From positions 744,001 to 808,000 of the forward strand of contig NZ_CP196822.1 of NCBI RefSeq assembly GCF_051912485.1: 64,000 nt of DNA. Direction: 5' to 3'. Origin of the DNA: Nitrobacter sp051912485. Lineage in GTDB: Bacteria > Pseudomonadota > Alphaproteobacteria > Rhizobiales > Xanthobacteraceae. The translations under genes and the position numbers were made by a program. Positions 42,624 to 51,112 of this stretch are shown here, one piece after another. The number at the start of each line of letters is the position of its first letter. The first letter of the stretch is position 1. Below the pieces are notes generated by a model. That model did no database searches and was not told where the DNA came from. It saw nothing but the letters and a program-made list of their open reading frames with translations.

Positions 42624-43328
42624 TCAAGCCGCCGCTTGACCGATCGTCACCTTTAGCGTGCCGACGCCGTCGCAGCCGCATTCGATCCTGTCGCCGGGCT
42701 GGAGCCGGGAGACGCCGGCGGGCGTGCCGGTCATGATGATGTCGCCACGCTGAATCTCGACCTGTTGCGAGAGCTGCGAGATGATCTCCGGCACGTTCCA
42801 GATCATCTGGTCGAGATCGCCTGACTGAGTTTCCTTGCCGTTGACCGTAAGCCAGATGCGACCCTTCGATAGATGGCCGATCTTCGCGGCTGGCTGGATC
42901 GGGCTCGACGGCGCGGAGTGATCGAACGATTTTCCGATTTCCCAGGGCTGCTCCTTCTTGCGCGAGGCGATCTGCAGATCGCGCCGGGTAAGGTCGATTC
43001 CGACGGCGTAGCCGTAGACGTGATCGAGTGCCTTGTCGGCGGGGATGCGCAGGCCTCCGCCCTTCATCGCGACGATCAACTCGACCTCGTGATGCAGGTC
43101 GCTGGTCAGCGGCGGATAGGGGATGACCGCGCCGTCGGCTTCGATCATGTCGGCGTGTTTTGCAAAGAAGAACGGCGGTGTGCGTTCGTCGTTTCCCATC
43201 TCGCGGATATGGTCGAGATAGTTGCGGCCGACGCACCAGATACGGCGGACCGGAAAGGACTTGCCCTCGCCCACGACCGCAATGGCGGGTTGGGGCGGTT
43301 GTGGAATCACGAAAGACGCTGTGCTCAT
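42624..43328 (-). CDS. Fumarylacetoacetate hydrolase family protein
   Basis: A 234-residue protein of the FAH superfamily. Members cut or decarboxylate 1,3-dioxo acids, for example fumarylpyruvate or acylpyruvates. Seen: RIWCVGRNYLDHIREMG, FFAKHADMI, the metal-binding HHEVELIV (Glu-x-Glu), GYAVGIDLTRRDLQ, KSFDHSAPSSPI and MTGTPAGVSRLQPGD. Size and motifs are nearest to fumarylpyruvate or acylpyruvate hydrolases, but the substrate cannot be read from sequence. Neighbours (ligA, an exporter) give no pathway. Confidence 0.9.
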   Translation of the reverse strand: MSTASFVIPQPPQPAIAVVGEGKSFPVRRIWCVGRNYLDHIREMGNDERTPPFFFAKHADMIEADGAVIPYPPLTSDLHHEVELIVAMKGGGLRIPADKALDHVYGYAVGIDLTRRDLQIASRKKEQPWEIGKSFDHSAPSSPIQPAAKIGHLSKGRIWLTVNGKETQSGDLDQMIWNVPEIISQLSQQVEIQRGDIIMTGTPAGVSRLQPGDRIECGCDGVGTLKVTIGQAAA

Positions 43329-43396
43329 GCGACTCTCCGCAGTCTGTAAGCGGCTGGGCGACGGAATGGTCGGACCTGCGGCCCGCGAGATCGAGC

Positions 43397-45199
43397 TTAC
43401 GCCGATGCGCTGAGAGGAGCCAGAGCCGGCGCGTCGCGATGCTGCAGGCGAAAGAACGACGCATAGCGTCCGTCGCGCCGCAGCAGGTCGTCGTGCCGGC
43501 CGCGCTCGACGATCTCGCCGCCTTCGACTACCAGGATGGCGTCGGCATGCATGATGGTGTGCAGGCGGTGCGCGATCACGATCGTGGTGCGATTCTGGCA
43601 GAGATGCCCGATCGCTTCCTGCACCTGCTTTTCGGATTCGGAATCGAGCGCGGCGGTGGCCTCGTCGAGCAGGATGATCGGCGCGTCCTTGATCAGCGCG
43701 CGCGCCACAGCGACCCGCTGGCGCTGCCCGCCGGAGAGTTGGGTGCCGTGCTCGCCCACGGGCGTGTCGTAACCGAGTGGAAAGCTCATGATGAAGTCGT
43801 GCGCGCAGGCTGCTTTCGCCGCCGCGATGATCTCGTCCTCGCCCGCGCCGGGGCGACCGAACGCGATGTTCTCGCGAATGCTGGCGCGAAACAGGTAAAC
43901 GTCCTGTCCGACATAGGCGGTCTGCTGGCGCAGCGATGTCCGCGACACGCCGGAGATGACCTGTCCGTCGATCAGAATGTCGCCCTTGGTGACCTCATAC
44001 AGGCGCAGCAGCAGCGCCAGCACGGTGGATTTTCCCCCGCCCGACGGGCCGACCAGCGCGGTCATCTTGCCGGGCTCCGCGACGAAGCTCATGCTGTTGA
44101 GGACGGTCTCGTCCGGACGATAGGCGAACGTGACGTCCCGCAGTTCGACGCAAGCGGTCGTCAGGTTCAGCGCCGGCTTGTCGCTGTCGTCGGGCTCGCT
44201 GGCGGGGCTGTCGACGATTTCCAGAAGCTTGCGCGCACCGATCAGGCTGCTGTTGAGTTCGATATTGAGGCGGGCCAGCCGCTTGGCCGGTTCATAGGCC
44301 AGCAGAAAGGCGGTGAGAAACGAAAAGAACTGGCCGGGTGTCGCGCCCATGGCGACGACGCGATAGCCGCCATACATCAGCCCGCCTGCGATGGCGAAAC
44401 CGCCCAGCGTTTCCATCAGCGGACTCGCGCGGTTCGAGACCCGCGCCATCTTATTGTTGGTCTGCTCGACAGCAGTGATGCTGGCGTCGATCCGTTCGCT
44501 CATGGTCCGTTCGAGCGTGAACGCCTTCACGGTGCGGATTCCCTGCAGCGACTCCTGCATGGTCTCCATGATGTCCGTGGTGCCGCTGAACTGGTTATGG
44601 GCGAGCCCCTTGACGCGCTTTACCAGCTTGCGCAGCACAATCATCGCCGGTGGCGCTACCAGAAGGCCGAGCAGCGCCATGTACGGATCCTGCGTCACCA
44701 TGACGATGACCAGCCCGATCAGCGAGAGCAGGTCGCGGCCGACGGCGTTGATCAGCAGACTGAGCACCTGTGTGACGGAATTGGCGCCGGCCGTCAGCCG
44801 TGCCAGAAACTCCGACGAATGCCGCGCCGAGAAGAAGCCGATGCTTTCGCTCATCAGCTTGGCGAACAGACGGCGCTGGTTGTTGGCGAGGATCGCGTTG
44901 CTGATCTGCGAAAGGATCACGGAATGGCCATAGGTCGCCGCGCCCTTGAGCGTAAAAATTGCGACCGTCACAAGTGACAGAATGACAATATTGCGCACGT
45001 CCTTATCGACGTAGGCTTGATTGATAACTGCGCCGAGCAGGTAGGCGGAACCCGCCGTCGTTCCCGCCGAGACGGCCATCAGCGCGAATGCGGCGAGGTA
45101 GCGCCGCCAATAGGCAATGCCCTGTTCCGTGATCAGACGGCGAATCAGGATGGCCGCGCCATAGGGATCGTCGGTAATTTTCTTCGGAAGCTCGGTCAT
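43397..45199 (-). CDS. MsbA-like ABC exporter (fused membrane and ATPase domains)
   Basis: A 600-residue half-transporter that would work as a homodimer. Six membrane helices lie in about residues 30-330 (first AALMAVSAGTTAGSAYLLGA), with the coupling region KRVKGLAHNQF. The ATPase has Walker A GPSGGGKST (K390), signature LSGGQRQRVAVARAL, Walker B IILLDEATAALD and the H-loop IVIAHRLHTI. Similar proteins flip lipid A core or related lipids. The surrounding LPS genes support an LPS or glycolipid cargo, but this is inferred. Confidence 0.9.
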   Translation of the reverse strand: MTELPKKITDDPYGAAILIRRLITEQGIAYWRRYLAAFALMAVSAGTTAGSAYLLGAVINQAYVDKDVRNIVILSLVTVAIFTLKGAATYGHSVILSQISNAILANNQRRLFAKLMSESIGFFSARHSSEFLARLTAGANSVTQVLSLLINAVGRDLLSLIGLVIVMVTQDPYMALLGLLVAPPAMIVLRKLVKRVKGLAHNQFSGTTDIMETMQESLQGIRTVKAFTLERTMSERIDASITAVEQTNNKMARVSNRASPLMETLGGFAIAGGLMYGGYRVVAMGATPGQFFSFLTAFLLAYEPAKRLARLNIELNSSLIGARKLLEIVDSPASEPDDSDKPALNLTTACVELRDVTFAYRPDETVLNSMSFVAEPGKMTALVGPSGGGKSTVLALLLRLYEVTKGDILIDGQVISGVSRTSLRQQTAYVGQDVYLFRASIRENIAFGRPGAGEDEIIAAAKAACAHDFIMSFPLGYDTPVGEHGTQLSGGQRQRVAVARALIKDAPIILLDEATAALDSESEKQVQEAIGHLCQNRTTIVIAHRLHTIMHADAILVVEGGEIVERGRHDDLLRRDGRYASFFRLQHRDAPALAPLSASA

Positions 45200-45321
45200 C
45201 GCGTTCCATTGACGCTGTGGGTCGGCTATCGCCCGTGCGTCAGGGTTGTTGCGAAAGCGTCCGACTCAATGCCTGCAATAGCGCTCTTTTTCAAGCCAAA
45301 ACCGGGTTTCCGACCGGTTTA

Positions 45322-46332
45322 TCAGGCTAATGCCGCGAGCGCGCCGGTGACGTGCCGCTGCGCCAGCTTCTCTTCCCAAGCCAGCGCGTGCGCGGCGATG
45401 GTAGCGAGGTCGTCATATTGTGGCGTCCAGTCGAGCGCCGCGCGAATCCGGCCGGTGTCGGCGATCATGGTCATGATATCGCCGGGGCGGCGGTCGGAAT
45501 AGTGAATCGCGAAGTTGCGACCACTGACCCGCCGCACCGCTTCGATCGTTTCCAGAACGGAGTAGCCGCGCCCGTATCCGCAGTTCAGCGTCGTCGAAAG
45601 TCCGCCGTTTCGCAAGTATGACAGCGCTGCACGATGCGCCTGCGCGAGATCGCTGACATGAATGAAGTCACGGATGCAGCTTCCATCCGGCGTTGGGTAG
45701 TCGGTGCCGAACACGTCAATCTTGGCGCGCTGGCCGGTCGCAGCTTCGACCGCGATTTTCAACAGGTGCGTGGCACCCGCGGTTGATAGGCCGATTCGCG
45801 CCAGCGGATCGGCGCCCGCGACATTGAAGTAGCGCAGCACCACGTAGCTCATACCATGTGCGGTCGCGACATCGTGCAGCATGATCTCCGTCATCAGCTT
45901 CGACGATCCATAAGGCGAGAGCGGCCGGGTCGGCGCCTCTTCCGGGACCGGCATGCGGTCCGGATTGCCATAGACGGCGGCGGTGGACGAAAAGATGAAG
46001 CGGTTGACTCTGCATTTGACGGCGGCATTGAGCAGGTTGCGCGTCGTCATCGTGTTGTTGCGGTAGTAGGCGAGCGGATCGCGCATCGACTCCGGCACGA
46101 CCACGGATCCCGCAAAGTGAATGATGCTCTCGATCCCGTGCTGAGCGATAACGTTCTCGACGAGATTTTCGTCTCCCGCGTCGCCGATGAACAGCGGCAC
46201 GCCGTCCGGCAGCGCGGACGAGAAACCGGTGGACAGGTTGTCAATCACGACAACATTTTCGCCGGCCTCGGCCAGCGCGAGAACCATATGACTGCCGATA
46301 TAGCCGGCGCCACCGGTAACGAGCACGGTCAT
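45322..46332 (-). CDS. galE: UDP-glucose 4-epimerase GalE
   Basis: A 336-residue short-chain dehydrogenase that interconverts UDP-glucose and UDP-galactose. NAD-binding VTGGAGYIGSHM at the start, FAGSVVVPESMRDP, the catalytic Ser in FIFSSTAAVYG and YxxxK in SPYGSSKLMTE, and YFNVAGADP. AGGTGA before ATG 46332 decides the start over the longer frame to 46377. Probably supplies galactose for LPS or exopolysaccharide. Divergent from the glycosyltransferase gene. Confidence 0.95.
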   Translation of the reverse strand: MTVLVTGGAGYIGSHMVLALAEAGENVVVIDNLSTGFSSALPDGVPLFIGDAGDENLVENVIAQHGIESIIHFAGSVVVPESMRDPLAYYRNNTMTTRNLLNAAVKCRVNRFIFSSTAAVYGNPDRMPVPEEAPTRPLSPYGSSKLMTEIMLHDVATAHGMSYVVLRYFNVAGADPLARIGLSTAGATHLLKIAVEAATGQRAKIDVFGTDYPTPDGSCIRDFIHVSDLAQAHRAALSYLRNGGLSTTLNCGYGRGYSVLETIEAVRRVSGRNFAIHYSDRRPGDIMTMIADTGRIRAALDWTPQYDDLATIAAHALAWEEKLAQRHVTGALAALA

Positions 46333-46460
46333 GCGTTCACCTTTCACGAACGATGGCCGCGACGCTATCCCGTGCACTGTGAAAAGGGGGTTTCACGTAA
46401 GGCGAACTGGCCACTATGCTTAATGTTGCGTATAGGACATCGGCGAAAGGGAGCGTCCAG

Positions 46461-47507
46461 GTGCCTGCCGACAACGAAACTGCGCGAGATCTGCAGCTTA
46501 TCGTGGCGAATCTGCACTGGCGCTATTCAGGCGTCACGGCGACCAGCCGGATGGTGACGCCGCGGCTGGCGAAAATGTTCCGCACAGTTTGGTTCGGCCC
46601 CGATGGGCCCGATGGCGTCACGCGTCTGCGTTTTGTGGACCTCCTGAAGCTGCGGCGGCGGCGAGCGTCCGTGATCTGGCACGCCCGGCGCAACAACGAT
46701 ATGATCGCCGGCGTCCTCTTGAAAGCTTTGGGCTGGCCGCTGCGGCTGCTGTTCACTTCGGCGGCGCAACGTCATCACACGTGGATCACGCGGTGGCTGA
46801 TTGCCCGGATGGATGCAGTGATCGCAACCAGCGATGTCTCTGCGTCATTTCTCAAGCGGCCAGCGACCGTGGTCGCACACGGAGTCGATGCGGATTGCTA
46901 CACGCCACCCGTCGATCGTACTGCAGCCTTCGCTGAATCGGGATTGCCGGGCCGTTATCTGATCGGCTGCTTTGGCCGGGTGCGCATGCAAAAGGGTACG
47001 GACGTTTTCGTGGACGCGATGTGTCGCCTGCTGCCGCACTTCCCGGATTTCAGCGCGGTGATCGTCGGGGCCATTACGCCCGATCAGATCGCGTTCGCCG
47101 ACGATCTACGGCGCCGCATTGCTGCCACGGGGCTGGAATCGCGCATCCGCATCACCGGTGAACTGCAGATCGAGCAGGTGCAGCGCTGGTATCAAAGGCT
47201 GACGATCTTCGCTTTCACATCGCGCAATGAGGGATTTGGCGTCACCTTGATTGAAGCGATGTCGGTGGGAGCGGCACTGGTTGCATCGCGTGCAGGTGCG
47301 GCGGAGCTTGTCGTCAACGACGGAGACAACGGCGTACTGGTGCCCCCGGGCGATGTGGGCGCGCTGGTCGTAGCGCTGGAACTCTTGATGTGCGATCCCG
47401 AGGTTGCTGCGGCGATGGGACGGCGTGCACGCGAGTTCGTCGTCGCAAACTACAGTCTCGATGCCGAAGCAGCCGGGGTCGCCGCGGTCTATCGCAGAAT
47501 GCTTTGA
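46461..47507 (+). CDS. Glycosyltransferase family 4, probable LPS core enzyme
   Basis: A 348-residue GT-B enzyme. The donor-binding half shows YLIGCFGRVRMQKGTDVFVDA, and RNEGFGVTLIEAMSVGAALVASRAGAAELV with the E-x7-E signature of GT4 retaining transferases. The N-terminal half has HWRYSGVTATSRMV, met in core mannosyl- or glucosyltransferases of bradyrhizobia. GTG 46461 is used because AAAGGGAG lies 7 bases before it; ATG 46416 is possible. It sits with heptose and galE genes, so a role in LPS core is likely; donor and acceptor are unknown. It overlaps the convergent gmhB by 19 bases. Confidence 0.85.
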   Translation: MPADNETARDLQLIVANLHWRYSGVTATSRMVTPRLAKMFRTVWFGPDGPDGVTRLRFVDLLKLRRRRASVIWHARRNNDMIAGVLLKALGWPLRLLFTSAAQRHHTWITRWLIARMDAVIATSDVSASFLKRPATVVAHGVDADCYTPPVDRTAAFAESGLPGRYLIGCFGRVRMQKGTDVFVDAMCRLLPHFPDFSAVIVGAITPDQIAFADDLRRRIAATGLESRIRITGELQIEQVQRWYQRLTIFAFTSRNEGFGVTLIEAMSVGAALVASRAGAAELVVNDGDNGVLVPPGDVGALVVALELLMCDPEVAAAMGRRAREFVVANYSLDAEAAGVAAVYRRML

Positions 47508-48031
47508 CGGGCGAGACAGTTCGCGACGAATGCGTCGAGATCGCCGCCTGTGAACAGGAAGCCCGGAATCCCCGCAGCAGCAGCGGCTTCGATATCGCTC
47601 TCGCGGTCGCCGACGGCAAAGCTGCCATGTTGTCGCACCGGCCAATGCTGCATCAGGTCGAGGATCATGCCGGGCTTCGGCTTGCGCCAGGGATGATCTT
47701 CCAGATATCCGGCGACGCTGCCGTCGGGATGGTGCGGGCAATATCTGAAGTCATCGATTCGTGCGCCTTGCGATGCAAGATGAGACTGCATCCACAGGTG
47801 CAGACAGCGAACATCATCCTCGCTGAAGAAGCCGCGCGCAACGCCGGATTGATTGGTGAAGATGAAAACGAAATATCCGGCCTCATTCAGTCGTCGGACG
47901 GCCTTGGCGACGCCGGGCATCCAGCGAATACGGTCGCGGGTACCCATATAGCTGTCGTCGTGATTGATGACGCCGTCGCGATCCAGGAATGCTGCGGGCC
48001 TGCAATCGGGAGCGTTAACGGCGCCGTTCAC
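47489..48031 (-). CDS. gmhB: D-glycero-D-manno-heptose-1,7-bisphosphate 7-phosphatase GmhB
   Basis: A 180-residue HAD phosphatase of the ADP-heptose path. Catalytic AAFLDRDGVINHDD, FIFTNQSGVARG, a zinc loop with YCPHHPDG, WRKPKPGMI and SFAVGDRESDIEAA. The GTG start (48031) overlaps the gmhA stop as GTGA, which decides it over a longer frame to 48076. In the path it removes the 7-phosphate between the two HldE reactions. Confidence 0.93.
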   Translation of the reverse strand: MNGAVNAPDCRPAAFLDRDGVINHDDSYMGTRDRIRWMPGVAKAVRRLNEAGYFVFIFTNQSGVARGFFSEDDVRCLHLWMQSHLASQGARIDDFRYCPHHPDGSVAGYLEDHPWRKPKPGMILDLMQHWPVRQHGSFAVGDRESDIEAAAAAGIPGFLFTGGDLDAFVANCLARQSILR

Positions 48032-48621
48032 TTGTCTCCGACTCCCTCCGCCAGCGCGCTCTCGACGCTGTCGCATATCGCGTGGCCTGCCGTCATGTGG
48101 ATCTGCTGGATGACAGGGGTGTCGTCGCTTGGCGCAACAAAAAGATGGTCGCAGACGTCTTGCAGGCTCTTGCCCTTGAGGCCGGTGAAACCGACGGTGA
48201 CGAGGCCGCGCCGACGCGCGGCGGCAAGTGCGGCGAGGATGTTTGTTGATCGGCCAGAGGTGGACAGTGCCAGCAGCACATCGCCGTTCCGGCCGAGGCT
48301 CTCGACCTGCCGGGCGAAAATCTGCTCGAAGCCATAGTCGTTGGAGATGGCGGTGAGGGCGGACGTGTCGGTCGTCAGCGCGATGGCGGCGAAGCCGGGT
48401 CGCTCTTTCTTGTAGCGACCGACGATTTCCGAGGCGAGGTGCTGGGCGTCGGCGGCGCTTCCGCCGTTGCCGATCAGAAGCACCTTGTTGCCGGAACGAA
48501 TGGCGTCGATGATGGAGCGTGCAATATTACTCGCAACCGCAAGCAGCGCCGTATCGTTGGCCGCGCGCTCAAGGGCCGCGAGCGATTGCTGAAAATGGGT
48601 CGCGATCGGGTTCTGGCTCAA
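48028..48621 (-). CDS. gmhA: Sedoheptulose-7-phosphate isomerase GmhA
   Basis: A 197-residue SIS-domain enzyme converting sedoheptulose 7-phosphate to heptose 7-phosphate, first step to ADP-heptose. LLIGNGGSAADAQHLASEIVGRY (with the zinc-binding His and Glu), LTTDTSALTAISNDYG, LALSTSGRSTNIL and VIQQIHMTAGHAICD (zinc Gln and His). Complete. Cotranscribed with gmhB. Confidence 0.95.
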   Translation of the reverse strand: MSQNPIATHFQQSLAALERAANDTALLAVASNIARSIIDAIRSGNKVLLIGNGGSAADAQHLASEIVGRYKKERPGFAAIALTTDTSALTAISNDYGFEQIFARQVESLGRNGDVLLALSTSGRSTNILAALAAARRRGLVTVGFTGLKGKSLQDVCDHLFVAPSDDTPVIQQIHMTAGHAICDSVESALAEGVGDK

Positions 48622-48691
48622 GACGCACCTTAGTCACTATGACGGATATCAGTGGTAATGAGCGCGTCATGCCCACGCAAGTGTGGCTACA

Positions 48692-49765
48692 TCAATGCGA
48701 AACGCGGATGCCATCCTTCGCAAGAATCTGTTCCGCGATGGCGACCACCTCGGCTGCTGGAATGTCCCTCATGCAGCGATGGTCGTTCATAGTGCAGACC
48801 GGACGATGGCACGGTTGGCAGGGAAGGGGCGTTTTTGCCTGTATCGTCGCTGCGAGTCCGTTCAAAGGTGCCCAGTGATAGGGACTGGTCGGTCCAAAAA
48901 TTCCCATTGTGGGCGTTCCGAGCGCGGCCGCGACGTGCAGCAGGCCGGAGTCGTTCGAAATCGCGAGCGTAGCCGCCGCCATCGCCAGAATGCCGTTTCG
49001 CAAGTCGTGACCCGTCAGATCCCGGACGCGCGAGCCCCCTGCAGCCAAGATTTCGGCAGCAACCGCCTTTTCGTTGGGCCCACCGACGACCCAAAGGTCG
49101 ATTCCCCGCTCGGCCAGCATCCGGGCGGCCTCGGCGTAGGAGGTCCAGCGCTTGCTGGAGCCGACCGCCCCGGGCGCCAGTGCCACCGCCGGTCCCGTGT
49201 CTAGTCCCTGCGCCTGCCGCCAGCGGGCGACATCTTCGCCGGATACCCGAAGCTGCGGCGCGGGCCATTCGGGCGGCCGTTCTGCCCCTTCCGGAAGCGC
49301 CAGGGATGCTTTCCTGTCAATCATGCGCGGCAGGGCTCTTTCGCCCCAGCGCCAGCGGTTGAGGAGTCCGAATCGCACTTCGCCGACAAAGCCCACCCGT
49401 TCCGGAATGCCGGCGAGCGCAGGCGCAATGGCCGATTTCCAGGTACGCGGCATGACAAGGGCGGTTCCGTATCCCCGCGCGCGCAGCTGTCGGGCGAGAC
49501 CCCGCTGCTGCGTCAATGCCAGACGGCTTCGAGGCAGGTCCCAAACCACGCCGGCACGCACACCGGGCATATAATCGACCAGAGGCGCGCAGAGCGTTGT
49601 CACCAGCATATCCACCGGCCGATTCGGCCAGCGCTGCTTGAGCACCCGAACCACTGTGTGGCCACGGACGAAGTCGCCGATCCACATGTAGGGCACAATC
49701 AGAATGGGTCGGGTATCGTCCGGGTCGATGGCAACCCTCGGCTCATTTGATGAATCTGTTTTCAT
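48692..49765 (-). CDS. waaF: ADP-heptose:LPS heptosyltransferase II WaaF
   Basis: A 357-residue GT9 enzyme that adds the second heptose to the inner core. N-terminal ILIVPYMWIGDFVRGHTVV, donor-site segment VALAPGAVGSSKRWTSYAEAARML, DLTGHDLRNGILAMAAATLAISNDSGLLHVAAALGTP (in parts) and GIFGPTSPYHWAPL. A Cys-rich C-terminus (CQPCHRPVC) is usual for WaaF. It precedes gmhA/gmhB on the same strand with a 70-base gap, likely one operon. Divergent from hldD. Confidence 0.93.
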   Translation of the reverse strand: MKTDSSNEPRVAIDPDDTRPILIVPYMWIGDFVRGHTVVRVLKQRWPNRPVDMLVTTLCAPLVDYMPGVRAGVVWDLPRSRLALTQQRGLARQLRARGYGTALVMPRTWKSAIAPALAGIPERVGFVGEVRFGLLNRWRWGERALPRMIDRKASLALPEGAERPPEWPAPQLRVSGEDVARWRQAQGLDTGPAVALAPGAVGSSKRWTSYAEAARMLAERGIDLWVVGGPNEKAVAAEILAAGGSRVRDLTGHDLRNGILAMAAATLAISNDSGLLHVAAALGTPTMGIFGPTSPYHWAPLNGLAATIQAKTPLPCQPCHRPVCTMNDHRCMRDIPAAEVVAIAEQILAKDGIRVSH

Positions 49766-49914
49766 AACTTAACGAATGAGTAACACTGGGCGGATGAAAA
49801 ATCCTCCCTATCCGGTCCCATGCCGGAGGTAAAGCTGTCTCTTGTGATGCTTCTGGAGAGTGATTTCGCTGCGTCACGCTATCCAAGTTGCCTCACAGGC
49901 GGGAGTGGGGCAAA

Positions 49915-49993
49915 CCAGTGGAGTGAATTTGACATTCGCCACCCGTTTTGCCGCAAACCCGGCAGGCGAATGTCAAATTCAAAACTCCACTGG
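49915..49993. repeat. Long hairpin element, CCAGTGGAGT type
   Basis: CCAGTGGAGT then GAATTTGACATTCGCC on the left pair with GGCGAATGTCAAATTC then ACTCCACTGG on the right (three unpaired A). Arms of about 26 bases enclose CCGTTTTGCCGCAAACCC-like filler. Related to the GATTCTAACATT type by the shared GACATTCGC. Confidence 0.8.
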
Positions 49994-50008
49994 AAAACTT
50001 ATGGTTGC

Positions 50009-50081
50009 TAGTGGTCCTTTGATTCTGACATTTGCAAGACGTCTGCTGCACCGGGATGCAAATGTTAGAATCGGACCACTA
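50009..50081. repeat. Dispersed hairpin element, GATTCTAACATT type, before hldD
   Basis: TAGTGGTCC-TTT-GATTCTGACATTTGC on the left pairs with GCAAATGTTAGAATC-GGACCACTA on the right. It ends 27 bases before the hldD ATG. Confidence 0.8.
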
Positions 50082-50108
50082 GAGTCGTACATCCACGACG
50101 GGGACATC

Positions 50109-51089
50109 ATGCTGCTGGTGACCGGGGGCGCCGGTTTTATCGGATCAAATCTCGTGGCCGCGTTGAACGACGCCGGGCGCGGCGATGTGACGGTGTGCGA
50201 TGCGCTGGGGCATGATGGCAAATGGCGCAACCTCGCCAAGCGGCAGCTTGCCGATATCGTTCCGCCCGCAGAACTGATGAGTTGGCTCGACGGCCGTCGT
50301 CTCGACGGCGTCGTTCACCTCGGCGCGATCTCCGAAACCACCGCGACCGATGGCGATCTCGTCATCGAGACCAATTTTCGGCTGTCGCTGCGGTTGCTCG
50401 ACTGGTGTACGGCGACTGCGACGCCTTTCATTTATGCCTCGTCGGCGTCGACCTACGGCGATGGCCGGCAGGGCTTTCGCGACGACCAATCGTTGGCCGC
50501 GTTGCGGGCGCTTAGGCCGATGAATCTCTACGGCTGGAGCAAGCACCTCTTCGACATGGCGGTTGCCGAGCGCGCCGCTGCCGGCGTGAAGTTACCGCCG
50601 CAATGGACCGGTCTCAAGTTCTTCAACGTGTTCGGTCCCAATGAATATCACAAGGGCGCCATGATGAGCGTGCTGGCGCGTCGTTTCGGCGATGTGAAAG
50701 CCGGCCGCACGGTGCAGTTGTTCAAGTCGCACCGCGAGGGCATTGCCGACGGCGACCAGCGCCGCGACTTCATCTATGTCGATGACGTGGTGCGCGTGAT
50801 GATGTGGCTCCTGGCCACGCCTTCGGTCAGCGGTCTCTTCAACGTGGGAACCGGCGAAGCGCGTAGCTTTCGTGATCTGATGACAGCGGCCTATGTCTCG
50901 CTTGGCACAAAGCCGAACATCGAATACGTCGATATGCCCGAGCAGATTCGCGGTGCGTACCAGTATTTTACGCAAAGCGAGGTCGAGCGCTTGCAACGCG
51001 CAGGTTACAACGGCGGCTTCACGCCGCTGGAGGAAGCGGTCGACGCATATGTCAAAGGCTATCTCGATCGCGACGGTCGCTTTCGCTGA
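50109..51089 (+). CDS. hldD: ADP-L-glycero-D-manno-heptose 6-epimerase HldD
   Basis: A 326-residue SDR epimerase that gives the heptose form used by WaaF. MLLVTGGAGFIGSNLVAAL (NADP binding), the VHLGAISETTATDGD segment, FIYASSASTYG, MNLYGWSKHLFD with catalytic Tyr and Lys, and NVFGPNEYHKGAMMSV. ATG 50109 follows GGGGA; the frame is open upstream through the hairpins to 49860, which is not biologically meaningful. hldE follows. Confidence 0.96.
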   Translation: MLLVTGGAGFIGSNLVAALNDAGRGDVTVCDALGHDGKWRNLAKRQLADIVPPAELMSWLDGRRLDGVVHLGAISETTATDGDLVIETNFRLSLRLLDWCTATATPFIYASSASTYGDGRQGFRDDQSLAALRALRPMNLYGWSKHLFDMAVAERAAAGVKLPPQWTGLKFFNVFGPNEYHKGAMMSVLARRFGDVKAGRTVQLFKSHREGIADGDQRRDFIYVDDVVRVMMWLLATPSVSGLFNVGTGEARSFRDLMTAAYVSLGTKPNIEYVDMPEQIRGAYQYFTQSEVERLQRAGYNGGFTPLEEAVDAYVKGYLDRDGRFR

Positions 51090-51112
51090 CGGCCTAGCAG
51101 GTGAAGGGCTTG

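Larger units (their letters stand above)
49766..50108. other. Divergent region waaF / hldD with two hairpins
   Basis: No gene seen. Almost entirely taken up by two palindromic elements (49915-49993 and 50009-50081); promoters of both genes must lie among or beside them. Confidence 0.5.

Noticed and set aside
41101..43464. 787-residue open frame on the minus strand
   Set aside because: It runs opposite ligA and in another frame through the FAH-family gene; the His/Arg/Asp/Leu-rich text is antisense to well-conserved ligA.
43160..44977. 605-residue plus-strand frame opposite the ABC exporter
   Set aside because: Antisense to a gene with complete Walker and signature motifs.
49860..50108. N-terminal extension of HldD
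   Set aside because: The frame is open upstream only because it reads through two palindromic repeats; the family start and ribosome site are at 50109.
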